A stretch of 64,000 bases of DNA from Christensenella sp. UBA2853 (lineage in GTDB: Bacteria > Bacillota > Clostridia > Christensenellales > Aristaeellaceae), in the NCBI GenBank assembly GCA_002350845.1, contig DEFL01000026.1, positions 2,815 through 66,814 of the forward strand, in the 5' to 3' direction. Within the stretch, counting starts at the first letter, position 1. The number at the start of each line of letters is the position of its first letter. Below, in pieces: positions 1 through 7,763 of this stretch. A program made the translations under genes and the position numbers. The notes beneath the pieces were generated by a model. The model had not been told where the DNA came from. It saw only the letters and a program-made list of their open reading frames with translations, and did not search any database.

Positions 1-222
1 CTGGACACAGGAGATGCGAGAGTCATAAAGATTTCGCTTATGATCGATGAAACCAATTTGCGCAAAAGACTCTCTGCTGACATCGCCAGGGGGATCCGCA
101 GTAACGATGTAATCGACAGAAGCGTTGCAAGGATCGACATGTATCAAACGCTTGACACCATAAAAGTGGATACAGTCAATAAGAACGTTTATGAAATCGT
201 GAGCGAAATACTGACGCTTTAA
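1..222 (+). CDS. C-terminal end of a gene cut by the window start, function unassigned
   Basis: The reading frame is open from base 1 and stops at 220-222, so the gene begins outside the window. The visible 73 residues are charged and predicted helical and end in a short strand-helix (KVDTVNKNVYEIV). An ending of that kind occurs in P-loop nucleoside or shikimate kinase-like AAA proteins, but no catalytic motif is inside the window and the family is only a guess. An internal ATG at 40 exists but has no good ribosome binding site, so it is unlikely to be the true start. Confidence 0.45.
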   Translation: MDTGDARVIKISLMIDETNLRKRLSADIARGIRSNDVIDRSVARIDMYQTLDTIKVDTVNKNVYEIVSEILTL

Positions 223-240
223 TATCAACAAATTCTAGTT

Positions 241-476
241 TGTCGGGATACATGCTGGCAAGAAAACTCGGAAGCAGCGTATGTGCTGACCTATGAGGAA
301 TGCCGCCATGTGATCGACCAGATGCGTTTTGGCAATGAGTCGGATCTCTTCGGCCGCGAGAAGGATGATTCCTTCAAGAGCAGCATCGGCAGGTGGCCCT
401 GACCATCATGATTGCGGAATCCAGGCCGGAAGAAAAGGAAATGATGGTCAGCGTGATCATGAACTGCATCGGCTGA
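241..476 (+). pseudogene. Remnant of a RhuM/Fic-family protein with an internal deletion
   Basis: In one frame (about 241-402) the text reads as the conserved stretch that precedes the Fic fold in RhuM/Fic-DOC proteins, including LTYEECRHVIDQM and FGNESDLFGREKDDSFKSS, and then stops. In the next frame (390-476) it reads as the C-terminus of the same family (VALTIMIAESRPEEKEM) and stops again. The central Fic part, with its HxFxxGNGR-type active site, is absent, and so is the N-terminus. The simplest reading is a deletion joining two parts of one gene out of frame. The family assignment comes from recalled motifs. No product with Fic activity could be made. Confidence 0.65.
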
Positions 477-569
477 GAAGGGATTGTACACAAGAACTTC
501 CTGACTATGATGAGCGCGCTGGGATACAATGTGCAGCTTACTGATGCAGGATCCGCGGGAATGTGGTAG
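477..569 (+). other. Unassigned coding-like tail before the DUF3267 gene
   Basis: The frame of the preceding remnant continues past its stop for 30 more codons (EGIVHKNFLTMMSALGYNV and on) to a TAG at 567. It looks protein-like and may be another gene fragment, but I cannot name a family. Nothing else is visible before the ribosome binding site at 603. Confidence 0.25.
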
Positions 570-617
570 AGTATCATCTGACAATCCATACGAAAACAAA
601 ACGGAGGAAGATTGAAC

Positions 618-1277
618 ATGAACAAAAAGAACACTGGCAACCAGGATGAACAGGAAAAAGCAAGAAAACTTTCAGAAGATGAACAGAAGCGGCTGGAAGC
701 ATTTGAGCAGCTTTCTGAGGGCATGGTTCGGGAAGGCTACCGCCGGGTGGAGCTGACGGTGAGCATCCGAAAAGCCAACTGGTTTGCTGTACTGCTGCTT
801 ATTCCGCTGTTTGTGGTGGGCTTTGGACTGTTCTTTCTGCGGCATCATCAGATCACAGAAGGTTTTCATGCCTACTCGTTTTTCATTGCTATGGCGGTCT
901 ATCTCATTCTTGTGGTTGTGCATGAACTGATCCATGGGCTGAGCTGGTCCATCTTTGCAGAGCATCACTGGAAAGATATCGCATTCGGTTTCATGACGCA
1001 GTATCTGACGCCTTACTGTTCCTGCCGTGTTCCTCTGTCCAAAGGTCAGTACATCTTTGGGGCACTTATGCCGCTGGTGATTCTGGGCATCCTTCCAATG
1101 ATAGCCGGGATTCTTTCCGGGTCCATCCTGACGCTGTTTGCCGGGATCATCATGGCGGACGCGGCAGCGGGAGATATTCTCATTGTATGGAATCTTCTGA
1201 GATATCGGAGCGATGCAAAGCAGATTGTCTATATGGATCATCCGACACAGGCCGGCGGTGTTGTTTTTGAACGGTAA
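618..1277 (+). CDS. DUF3267 membrane protein, putative zinc metalloprotease-like
   Basis: This 219-residue integral membrane protein has a charged N-terminal segment of about 50 residues, then hydrophobic segments near residues 55-75 and 85-105, and two more near 150-185. An HELIHG motif at residues 102-107 fits the HExxH zinc-binding signature of DUF3267 (PF11667) proteins. These are thought to be membrane metalloprotease-like, but their substrates are unknown. GGAGG at 603-607 could serve a TTG at 612 (4-base spacer) or an ATG at 618 (10-base spacer); I chose the ATG. The gene is convergent with the flotillin gene, and a strong hairpin lies between them. Confidence 0.8.
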   Translation: MNKKNTGNQDEQEKARKLSEDEQKRLEAFEQLSEGMVREGYRRVELTVSIRKANWFAVLLLIPLFVVGFGLFFLRHHQITEGFHAYSFFIAMAVYLILVVVHELIHGLSWSIFAEHHWKDIAFGFMTQYLTPYCSCRVPLSKGQYIFGALMPLVILGILPMIAGILSGSILTLFAGIIMADAAAGDILIVWNLLRYRSDAKQIVYMDHPTQAGGVVFER

Positions 1278-1300
1278 TCATGCCTGCGTGAACAGAAACA

Positions 1301-1327
1301 GGGCCCGGGGAGCTGATCCCCGGGCTC
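1301..1327. terminator. GC-rich hairpin between convergent genes
   Basis: An 11-bp stem (1301-1311 with 1317-1327, one G-U pair) closes a 5-base loop. It lies between the DUF3267 stop and the flotillin stop. The T-run is poor on both strands, so it may act as a bidirectional but modest terminator. Confidence 0.6.
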
Positions 1328-1343
1328 TTGCATTACCAGTGGA

Positions 1344-2768
1344 TTATTCAGCGGGCGTTTCAGTTCCTTCGGTGCCCCTGTCAGCTTTCCCGACTAGGCC
1401 GCCGGTTGAAACATCCTTGAGCATTTTCGGAATATCCAGCCCCACAGACTGTTTGACCGCCTCAAAGGTCTGGAGCATGGTGCCAGCTGTGTCGCGAGCC
1501 ATGGAGGAAGCGCCGCCTTCGCCGAAGAGAATGATCTTCTCGGTCTTGCTCAGAGGCTCGCTGACCGAACGCGCGATATCAGGCAGCTTGTCGACCACCA
1601 TTTCCAGCATGGCAGCCTGACCATAGAGCTGCATGGCTTCTGCCTTTTTGCGAATGGCTTCAGCTTCTGCTTCGCCGCGCATGCGGATGGCCTCGGCTTC
1701 TTTTTCAGCTTCGTAGAGCTGTGCATCCGCCTTGGCCTGACGCTCAAACTTCTCAGCTTCTGCCTCAAATACGCGTGCGTCCTTTTCAGCAGCTGCTTTC
1801 TCACGAATCTGGACATTCAGCCGTTCACGTTCAATCTCGACTTCCTGTTTCTTGAGTTCGGTTTCTTTTTCAAGTCGGGTCAGTTCCGCGGCTGCGCGTT
1901 CCGCTTCATAGGTTTTCCGGACGCGCTCCTGCTCAATGCGATAGGCCTCATCGGCTTTCGCTTTCTCCTGATCGGATTCCATCTTGTAACCGGCCTGCAG
2001 AAGCGCGAGCTGCTTATCCTGCTCGGCGATCGCAGCAGCGGCTTCCACCTCAGCCTTATGGCCTTCCTGCTGGGCCTTTGCGCGGGCGATGGCGGCATCC
2101 CTTTCCTTGTCGACCACATTCTGGGTCGCCATGGTCTCGATCACGTCACCATCCTTGTCCGCAAAGTTCTGGATGGTCAGGTTGATGATTTCAAGGCCCA
2201 TGTTGCTCATGTCGCTCATGGCGGCCTTGATGGATTCCTGGGCAAACTTGTCACGGTTCTGCACCAGCTCGGCAATGGTCATCTGGCCGATGATCTCACG
2301 CATATTGCCTTCCAGCACATCTTTGGCCAGGGCCTTGATCTGGTCGGCGTTGTAGTGCAGCAGCTGTTCGGCGGCCGTGGCGATGGAGAGGTCATCCGAA
2401 CCGATTTTGATGTTGGCCACGGCGTCAACGATGACGGAGATGTATTCCTTGGTCGGCACCGGCTGCGCGGTCTTGATATCCACCTGCATCAGACACATAT
2501 CCAGCTGGTCAATGCGCTCAATGCCGGGAATGTAGAATGTGGCGCCGCCGCGGACAATGCGGTAGCCGAACTTCTTGGAAGCGACGGTTCCATCAGGATT
2601 GCGCACTTTGTAGTTCCGCCTCAGGAGACCGGAGATAATCAGTGCGGTATCCGGCGGCGCGACTTTGTAGCGGGGAAACAGTTTAATCAGAGCAAAGATG
2701 CCTGCTGCGATCAGCAGGATGGTCCACCACCGGGCAGCGAGAAAATCGAGAACGCTGTTCATGCTCAT
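1344..2768 (-). CDS. floT: Flotillin-like SPFH-domain protein
   Basis: The protein has 474 residues. A single N-terminal membrane segment (about residues 14-30) is followed by an SPFH/band-7 domain (about 30-200), then a long alanine/glutamate/lysine-rich coiled coil (about 210-390) and a short C-terminal tail. This matches the layout and size of bacterial flotillins such as FloT/YuaG, which scaffold ordered membrane microdomains. The start codon follows an AGGAGGT-type site. The gene is not beside an NfeD/YuaF homologue, its frequent partner. About 160 bases upstream lies a terminator belonging to an apparent manganese riboswitch, so expression is probably metal-responsive. Confidence 0.9.
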   Translation of the reverse strand: MSMNSVLDFLAARWWTILLIAAGIFALIKLFPRYKVAPPDTALIISGLLRRNYKVRNPDGTVASKKFGYRIVRGGATFYIPGIERIDQLDMCLMQVDIKTAQPVPTKEYISVIVDAVANIKIGSDDLSIATAAEQLLHYNADQIKALAKDVLEGNMREIIGQMTIAELVQNRDKFAQESIKAAMSDMSNMGLEIINLTIQNFADKDGDVIETMATQNVVDKERDAAIARAKAQQEGHKAEVEAAAAIAEQDKQLALLQAGYKMESDQEKAKADEAYRIEQERVRKTYEAERAAAELTRLEKETELKKQEVEIERERLNVQIREKAAAEKDARVFEAEAEKFERQAKADAQLYEAEKEAEAIRMRGEAEAEAIRKKAEAMQLYGQAAMLEMVVDKLPDIARSVSEPLSKTEKIILFGEGGASSMARDTAGTMLQTFEAVKQSVGLDIPKMLKDVSTGGLVGKADRGTEGTETPAE

Positions 2769-2929
2769 ACCTCCTGTAGTTGTGTTGGATCTAGGATGAA
2801 CGGGGCGGGGGAGACCCGCACCGGAAAACAGAAGTGAGTTCGGAAACGGGGTCCAGCCGCTTCCGAAGGCGCCGTCCGGTGCATGCGATCAGAAAGCATG
2901 CCGGACGGAGATCAGAAACAGGGGATACA
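2769..2929 (-). other. Untranslated leader between the riboswitch terminator and floT
   Basis: About 160 bases lie between the terminator hairpin and the flotillin start. I see only the AGGAGG ribosome binding site next to the start codon, and no convincing reading frame or further switch. Confidence 0.5.
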
Positions 2930-2962
2930 GAAAAAGACCTGCACCATCTGTGATGCAAGTCT
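2930..2962 (-). terminator. Intrinsic terminator forming the expression platform of the floT riboswitch
   Basis: On the minus strand a 9-bp stem (2954-2962 with 2935-2943, one G-U pair) is followed directly by five Us (2934-2930). The upstream arm contains the CUUGC that also forms the 3' side of the riboswitch P1 helix. Ligand-stabilised P1 and the terminator are therefore mutually exclusive, which predicts transcription read-through when ligand is bound. Confidence 0.8.
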
Positions 2963-3058
2963 TGCTTTCTCGTTGTGTCCGGATGAGGGGGATCATCGGC
3001 TGACGGACAGCAACAGCGCGTGTGCGTTGAGCTACTCCCCTGCTGTGATGACAGTATA
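2954..3058 (-). promoter_or_regulatory. yybP-ykoY (manganese) riboswitch aptamer with upstream promoter
   Basis: On the minus strand the 5' part carries GGGGAGUAGC (3040-3031) and the 3' part carries GCAAGAC (2965-2959). These are the two most conserved loop segments of yybP-ykoY aptamers, in the right order and about 75 bases apart. The closing helix P1 forms between GCAGG (3043-3039) and CUUGC (2959-2955), at the same position as P1 in the known Lactococcus aptamer. A -10 box TATACT (3058-3053) would start transcription just before the aptamer; the -35 is weak. Known members sense Mn2+ and usually control exporters or TerC-family genes. Here the next gene on the strand is flotillin. The assignment rests on recalled consensus, not a covariance search. 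Confidence 0.8.
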
Positions 3059-3180
3059 CAGCATTCCCATGCGGATTGAGAGATATGAATCGGACAAATC
3101 AATCGCGAAAAATGACAGGTGGAGCACAAGCGCTCCTTCAGGGGAAAAACATGAACGCGGAAAGAGCGTCAGCGATCCAT
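3059..3180. other. Intergenic stretch, possibly a small plus-strand transcript
   Basis: No supportable gene is visible. The segment contains a short GGAGC/GCTCC hairpin and ends at a clear plus-strand terminator (3181-3214), although no plus-strand gene precedes it. A short non-coding RNA is possible, but I found no strong promoter. Confidence 0.25.
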
Positions 3181-3214
3181 AGACCCGGCCGCTTCTGTGG
3201 GCTGGGTCTTTTTT
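3181..3214 (+). terminator. Orphan plus-strand intrinsic terminator
   Basis: A 10-bp stem (3181-3190 with 3200-3209, one G-U pair) is followed by six Ts on the plus strand. The minus-strand side lacks a T-run, so this does not look like a terminator for the PHP gene. No plus-strand gene reads into it. Confidence 0.6.
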
Positions 3215-3219
3215 CCTGT

Positions 3220-4143
3220 TTATCTCAGGAAGATGGGGTTCGTCCATGCGCGGCGCCCTGCAGCATCTGTCACCACGGCGCGGATATATCTCAGACCTGC
3301 CGGGATTCCGCAGTCTGCATGGGTGATGTGCTCACCGGCTGTTTTGCGCAGCGGGCTGCGCAGGGAGTGGAAGCAGACCGAGACAGCCTCACTGCAGTCG
3401 ATATAGGCCATATTGTCTTCCACATAAAAATCATGGATTTCAGGGCCGCATGAAGCGTAGAATGCGCCTTCGTCAAGCGCCTGAAGAATGTCGGACGGCG
3501 TATTCTCGGCACGCACCATGACCCATCCGTGACAGTGCTGATCCATGGCATGTCCGTCATCGACGGCCACACCCCAGACCTGTCTGCCCTCGTCGAGCGC
3601 TTCATCCCAGTAGTGTCCGTTGTCCGTGTCCAGATCATTCTCAAGCACGCAGCCGGAATTCCATAATTCCACGCCGAAATTGCCCTGCAGGCAGCGGTAC
3701 TCCTGATAGGTTGTGCAGCTCCATTCCGGATGGCAGTAGAAGGTTTTCAGCCCCCAGCGGTGCATTTCATCAATCATGCCCTGTGCGCTCGACGGGTCCT
3801 CAAAGCGGCCGTACTGAGGGATGACTTCATCCTGCGCAGGTCCATTGGTGTCAGCAGGATCCCCCAGGCCGACAATGTGCACGCAGTGCGGCCGGTCAAC
3901 GGTGAAACCGGGCAGTTCCATGTTTCTCTCCAGCCCCGAAAGGATCGTCATGGGGACATCGGCATAATTGATGCGGTTGAAGATATTGTGATCGGTCAGT
4001 GCCATAAAGTCATACCCATGCTCATAATGCATGCGGATGACATCCCCGGGATCTCCAACACCGTCGGAGCGGGTCGTGTGGCAGTGCAGGGCACCTTTGA
4101 GAAAAGAACCATTCCGCGAGAATGCGGGCTGTCGGATGAACAT
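3220..4143 (-). CDS. PHP-domain metal-dependent phosphoesterase-like protein
   Basis: The 307-residue protein starts its core with HCHTTRSDG (about residues 21-29), the metal-binding HxHxxxSDG signature of the PHP family, and continues with ALTDHN near 49. Further histidines are CHPEW near 136 and DDGHAMDQHCHG near 199. PHP proteins hydrolyse phosphoesters with two or three metal ions, but the substrate cannot be read from sequence. The C-terminal 80 residues look like an added beta domain. The ribosome binding site is AGGAGG. The gene is last in a minus-strand group with the radical SAM maturase and the dienelactone hydrolase, though a 160-base gap separates it from the maturase. Confidence 0.8.
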   Translation of the reverse strand: MFIRQPAFSRNGSFLKGALHCHTTRSDGVGDPGDVIRMHYEHGYDFMALTDHNIFNRINYADVPMTILSGLERNMELPGFTVDRPHCVHIVGLGDPADTNGPAQDEVIPQYGRFEDPSSAQGMIDEMHRWGLKTFYCHPEWSCTTYQEYRCLQGNFGVELWNSGCVLENDLDTDNGHYWDEALDEGRQVWGVAVDDGHAMDQHCHGWVMVRAENTPSDILQALDEGAFYASCGPEIHDFYVEDNMAYIDCSEAVSVCFHSLRSPLRKTAGEHITHADCGIPAGLRYIRAVVTDAAGRRAWTNPIFLR

Positions 4144-4303
4144 GAAGGGAAACCTCCTTTTTTTCTACAGGTCAGGGCAGGAATCCGGCGGTCATGAAAC
4201 CGTTTGAAGCAGACCGAAACCAGGGAATGGAAGACCGCTGAGTTCTGAGCTGTCTGAATCGTTGTCAGGTACATACGCAAGCGCAGTGCGCCTCAGGGAA
4301 ACA

Positions 4304-5572
4304 TCAGGGAACGCGTTTCTGGCAGCACTGCTTGAACTTTTTCCCGCAGCCGCAGGGGCAGGGATCATTGCGGGATACACCCTGAAACTGCTTTCGCTCT
4401 TCCTGAATCAGGAGTTGCATGACCCTGCTCCGGTCCGTTCCCTGAGCAGAGAGTGCCATGGCGCGACGCAGCCGGGGGACGGCATAGTCAAAATACATTT
4501 TCAGACCCTCGCACAGGGCGTACTGTCCCGCTTCACCGTCAGGTGACAGGGCGAAGCGGTCTTTGGGACACCCGCCATGGCAGAGGGAGAGCCAGGGGCA
4601 ATTCCGGCATGCCGCGGTCAGTCCATCCTTTTTCTGCTGCCCGAAAGCCATCTGCTCGGGACTGTTGATCAGCTGTTCAAAGGGCGTGTCCAGGAGACTT
4701 CCGCGCCGGTATTCCGCACGCACGAAATGATCGCAGGCATAGACGCTGCCGTCTTTTTCGACGACCGGGGCATCCCCGCAGGTCTCGCGGAGCCAGCAGA
4801 GGCTGGCCTCTCCGCCGGAGAGCATGCGGGCTGTCTCACTGAACAGCTGGATTTCCGCCTTGTCCAGGTCATGGTAGAACCACTGCGCAAAGACATCCTT
4901 CAGGAACTCCCCATAGGCGCGGGGAGAGACGGACGGCTCAGCCAGGGTTCCGTCCGGGTTCCGGATGACGACGGGAATAAACTGGATCCATCCGGTGCCC
5001 AGATCCCGCAGCGTGCTGTATACAAGACGCCCGTTCTCGGCCGTCTGTGCGTTCACGGTGCACAGAAGATCCGGCTGGATGCCGTGCGACTGCAAAAGAC
5101 GGATGTTCGCGGCAATCCGGTCATAGGTCGCATGCCCTGCGGCATCCGGCCGGAATGCATCATGCACAGGGGCGGTGCCGTCCAGGCTCACGCCGACATC
5201 GAAATGCTCCCCGGCGAGAAAACAGCACCACGCATCATCCAGCGCGAGCCCGTTGGTCTGGAGATTATTCCAGCACTCCCAGCCTTCGGGGAGCATCTGT
5301 TTCTGAAGGCGCACCGCCTCCCGGTAAAAATCCAGCCCGGCCAGCATGGGCTCGCCGCCGTGCCAGACAAAGGAAACGACGGGTCCCGGGGAGGCTGCGA
5401 TCGTCGTGCGGATCAGGGATTCCAGCGTCTCCGGGCTCATAACGCCACCGGGGGATGAAGCGGGATTGTGGAGGTAATAGCAGTATGCACACCGCATATT
5501 ACATGCTGAGCCCGCAGGCTTTGCCATGACGACAAACGGCCTGCGGACTCCGGAAGGGGAGGACATCGGCAT
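4304..5572 (-). CDS. Anaerobic sulfatase-maturase-type radical SAM/SPASM enzyme with SEC-C tail
   Basis: At 422 residues this is the normal length for anSME proteins. The radical SAM cluster motif CxxxCxYC is at residues 24-31 (CNMRCAYC), and a cysteine-rich SPASM region (ETCGDAPVV, YACDHF, CRNCPWLSLCHGGCPKD) follows at about 255-345. anSMEs convert a cysteine or serine in sulfatases to formylglycine. No sulfatase is visible here, so the substrate must be elsewhere or the enzyme modifies something else. The C-terminus ends in a SEC-C type zinc motif (NDPCPCGCGKKFKQCC). The gene starts 17 bases after the dienelactone hydrolase gene ends, with AAGGAG upstream, so the two are probably co-transcribed. 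Confidence 0.88.
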   Translation of the reverse strand: MPMSSPSGVRRPFVVMAKPAGSACNMRCAYCYYLHNPASSPGGVMSPETLESLIRTTIAASPGPVVSFVWHGGEPMLAGLDFYREAVRLQKQMLPEGWECWNNLQTNGLALDDAWCCFLAGEHFDVGVSLDGTAPVHDAFRPDAAGHATYDRIAANIRLLQSHGIQPDLLCTVNAQTAENGRLVYSTLRDLGTGWIQFIPVVIRNPDGTLAEPSVSPRAYGEFLKDVFAQWFYHDLDKAEIQLFSETARMLSGGEASLCWLRETCGDAPVVEKDGSVYACDHFVRAEYRRGSLLDTPFEQLINSPEQMAFGQQKKDGLTAACRNCPWLSLCHGGCPKDRFALSPDGEAGQYALCEGLKMYFDYAVPRLRRAMALSAQGTDRSRVMQLLIQEERKQFQGVSRNDPCPCGCGKKFKQCCQKRVP

Positions 5573-5589
5573 ACGGATGCTCCTTGCTG

Positions 5590-6357
5590 TTATGTTTTCA
5601 GGTGTCGGTCAAAGAAATCCAGGGTCTTGTTCCAGGAATCCATCGCGGCCTCCTGGCGGTACATGGGTTTGTCATAGTACCAGATGCCGTGTCCTGCGCC
5701 GTCATAGCGGTGGAACTCATAGTTCTTCCCGGCGTCTTTGAGGCGCTGTTCCAGCGTGTCCACATCGGCACGGGTGGGACTGAAATCCTCATTGCCGAAA
5801 ATACCCAGAAGCGGGATGTTCAGCTTTTCCGTGTAGTCAATCGGCGCGACTGGCCGGGCAGGGCTGAGCTGTTCCGGTGCCATGACGACACCGCCGCCCC
5901 AGCAGTCCACAGCCGCGTCAAAGCCTTCGACCGTGCAGGCCGCCAGGAACGCATGCCGGCCGCCGGAGCACATACCGATGACGCCGGTTTTTCCGTTCGA
6001 CTGCGGCTGGGAGCGCAGGAAGGAAAGACACCCTGCGGTGTCGCCCATCACGCTCGCGTCATGGACGCCGCCGGCTTCGCGCATTCTGCCGGAGACTTCC
6101 GTGGGTGTGCCGAAGCCGAAATCCTGATAGATATCCGGGCACAGCACGCTGTAGCCATGGCTGGAAAAGCGGAAGCTGGTCTCACGGCACCATTCATCCC
6201 AGCCGGGCATATGAGGGATCAGTACAATGCCGGGATGCTGTCCGCCGCCGAGGGGACGGGACCACCAGGCATGGATTTCCTTGCCCTCGTGTCCGCGGAT
6301 GGAAATGGTTTCCGCAATGACGCCTGCATAGCTGCCGGTCTGTAAATCATTCCACAT
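5590..6357 (-). CDS. Dienelactone hydrolase family protein
   Basis: The protein has 255 residues and an alpha/beta-hydrolase fold. The nucleophile elbow GMCSGG places cysteine 130 where dienelactone hydrolases have theirs, and GAGHGI near the C-terminus supplies the histidine. Family members hydrolyse lactones or esters; the natural substrate here is unknown. I chose the ATG at 6357, which follows GGAGG; an upstream in-frame ATG adds 23 residues without a binding site. It is first in a likely operon with the radical SAM maturase and has its own promoter. Confidence 0.85.
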   Translation of the reverse strand: MWNDLQTGSYAGVIAETISIRGHEGKEIHAWWSRPLGGGQHPGIVLIPHMPGWDEWCRETSFRFSSHGYSVLCPDIYQDFGFGTPTEVSGRMREAGGVHDASVMGDTAGCLSFLRSQPQSNGKTGVIGMCSGGRHAFLAACTVEGFDAAVDCWGGGVVMAPEQLSPARPVAPIDYTEKLNIPLLGIFGNEDFSPTRADVDTLEQRLKDAGKNYEFHRYDGAGHGIWYYDKPMYRQEAAMDSWNKTLDFFDRHLKT

Positions 6358-6396
6358 TCTTTTTTCCTCCCTGTATTGTATTTTGCATCTGAGGGT

Positions 6397-6426
6397 ATTG
6401 TACATCATCTGTGCCTTCCTGCACAA
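6397..6426 (-). promoter_or_regulatory. Sigma-A type promoter of the dienelactone hydrolase unit
   Basis: On the minus strand TTGTGC (6426-6421) and TACAAT (6402-6397) are separated by 18 bases, about 40 bases before the start codon. Confidence 0.55.
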
Positions 6427-6452
6427 TGGGCACAGCAGGTCGAAAGAGACGG

Positions 6453-7763
6453 TCAGATGATTTCGCGGTATTTTTCTGCCGCCTGATAGAATCCAGACAT
6501 AGCCCGCTTAAGCTCTTCACGAAGCGCCGGAAGGCTCCACTGCGTCAGCTCGTGATGCACCACGACCAGGTTTCCGTCTGCCATGACGCAGTCGACATCG
6601 GAGGCATTCGCGCTGTAGACCAGGGCAGAATAGGGATTGTAGAGCGGGAACATGTGCGCGGCGTCCGTGGAGATGACCTGCAGGTCCGCGGCGTATCCCG
6701 GTGCAATCTGTCCGAGCGTGTGCTCCATGTGCAGGCATTCAGCCCCGCCGCGCGTCGCGTAGCGGACAATCTCGCGGGCAGGGAAAAGCGAACGGTCATG
6801 ATAGCGGGTCTTCTGGGTGACGGCGAACAGGCGCATCTGGTCAAAGATACTGAGCGTGTTGCCGCTCGAGGGTCCGTCGGTCCCAAAGCCGAACGGGATG
6901 GCGCGGGAGACAGCATCCCGGATCGGGGAGATGCCTTTTCCGGCCTTGGCATTGCTGCCGATGCAGTGTGCGATCCGGACGCCGTGCGCAGCCATCTGCT
7001 TGAGGTCATCCTCGGTCAGGTGAATGCAGTGGGCCGCGAGAAGACGGTCGGAGAGAAGACCGAGTCTGCCGAGATAGGACATGGGTGTCAGCCCCTGATC
7101 GCGGAAATAGGTCATCTCATAGTCCATTTCGCTCGCGTGCAGCGTCAGGAGCGCGCCGTACTGCTCGGAGAGCGCCTCACAGGCCCGGAGCGCAGCCTCG
7201 GAAACGGTGGTGGTGCCGTGCGGCGCGACGATGGGACGGATGCGGTCGGAGGCGGCATACTTCCGAAGAAAGTCTTCGGTGAGTTTCAGGCCGCCCCCTT
7301 CACTCTCGCTGTCGGGTGTTTTCTGGGAGAGCACGGTTTCCCCGAGAAAACCGCGCATGCCGGTTTCCAGACAGGCGCGGGCGACCTCGTCCTCAAAGTA
7401 ATACATGTCCACAAAGGTGGTGGTGCCCGACAGCAGCATTTCCCCAATGCCGTACTTCGCACCGAGATAGACGAGCTCAGGGGTCAGCGCTTCGTTTTCC
7501 AGGGGAAAGAGGAAGCGGCGGAGACGGTCGGGACAGTCATCTCCCATGGTGCGGAAGGGTACCATGCTGGCATGACAGTGAAGATTGATGAACCCGGGGA
7601 GAAGAATGCCGCCGCGGCAGTCGACCACGCGGTCGGCTTCGGGCATGTTCCCGCTCCCGACCTCCAGAATCCGTCCGCCCTCGGTGAGCACATAGCCGTC
7701 CTCAAAGGCTGTCCACTGATCGTCCATGGTCAGTACATGGGCATGTTTCAAAAGCGTTTTCAA
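6453..7763 (-). CDS. Amidohydrolase, MtaD/SsnA-like (TRZ/ATZ) deaminase family
   Basis: The 436-residue protein shows the metal-dependent amidohydrolase pattern: LPGFINLHCHASM with metal-binding H62 and H64, LTLHASE near 223, AAHCIHL near 258 and GFGTDGPSSGN near 302. This arrangement is typical of the cytosine deaminase-like branch that includes 5-methylthioadenosine/S-adenosylhomocysteine deaminases and SsnA. The exact substrate is uncertain. The start codon is TTG and overlaps the TGA stop of the upstream M20 peptidase gene (TTGA), so translation is probably coupled. The pairing suggests a common catabolic substrate containing an amide and an amino-heterocycle, but that is inference. Confidence 0.82.
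   Translation of the reverse strand: MKTLLKHAHVLTMDDQWTAFEDGYVLTEGGRILEVGSGNMPEADRVVDCRGGILLPGFINLHCHASMVPFRTMGDDCPDRLRRFLFPLENEALTPELVYLGAKYGIGEMLLSGTTTFVDMYYFEDEVARACLETGMRGFLGETVLSQKTPDSESEGGGLKLTEDFLRKYAASDRIRPIVAPHGTTTVSEAALRACEALSEQYGALLTLHASEMDYEMTYFRDQGLTPMSYLGRLGLLSDRLLAAHCIHLTEDDLKQMAAHGVRIAHCIGSNAKAGKGISPIRDAVSRAIPFGFGTDGPSSGNTLSIFDQMRLFAVTQKTRYHDRSLFPAREIVRYATRGGAECLHMEHTLGQIAPGYAADLQVISTDAAHMFPLYNPYSALVYSANASDVDCVMADGNLVVVHHELTQWSLPALREELKRAMSGFYQAAEKYREII

Noticed and set aside
2883..3182. A 99-codon plus-strand frame ending right before the orphan terminator
   Set aside because: It lacks a ribosome binding site, runs antisense through the riboswitch and does not look protein-like. 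The terminator remains unexplained.
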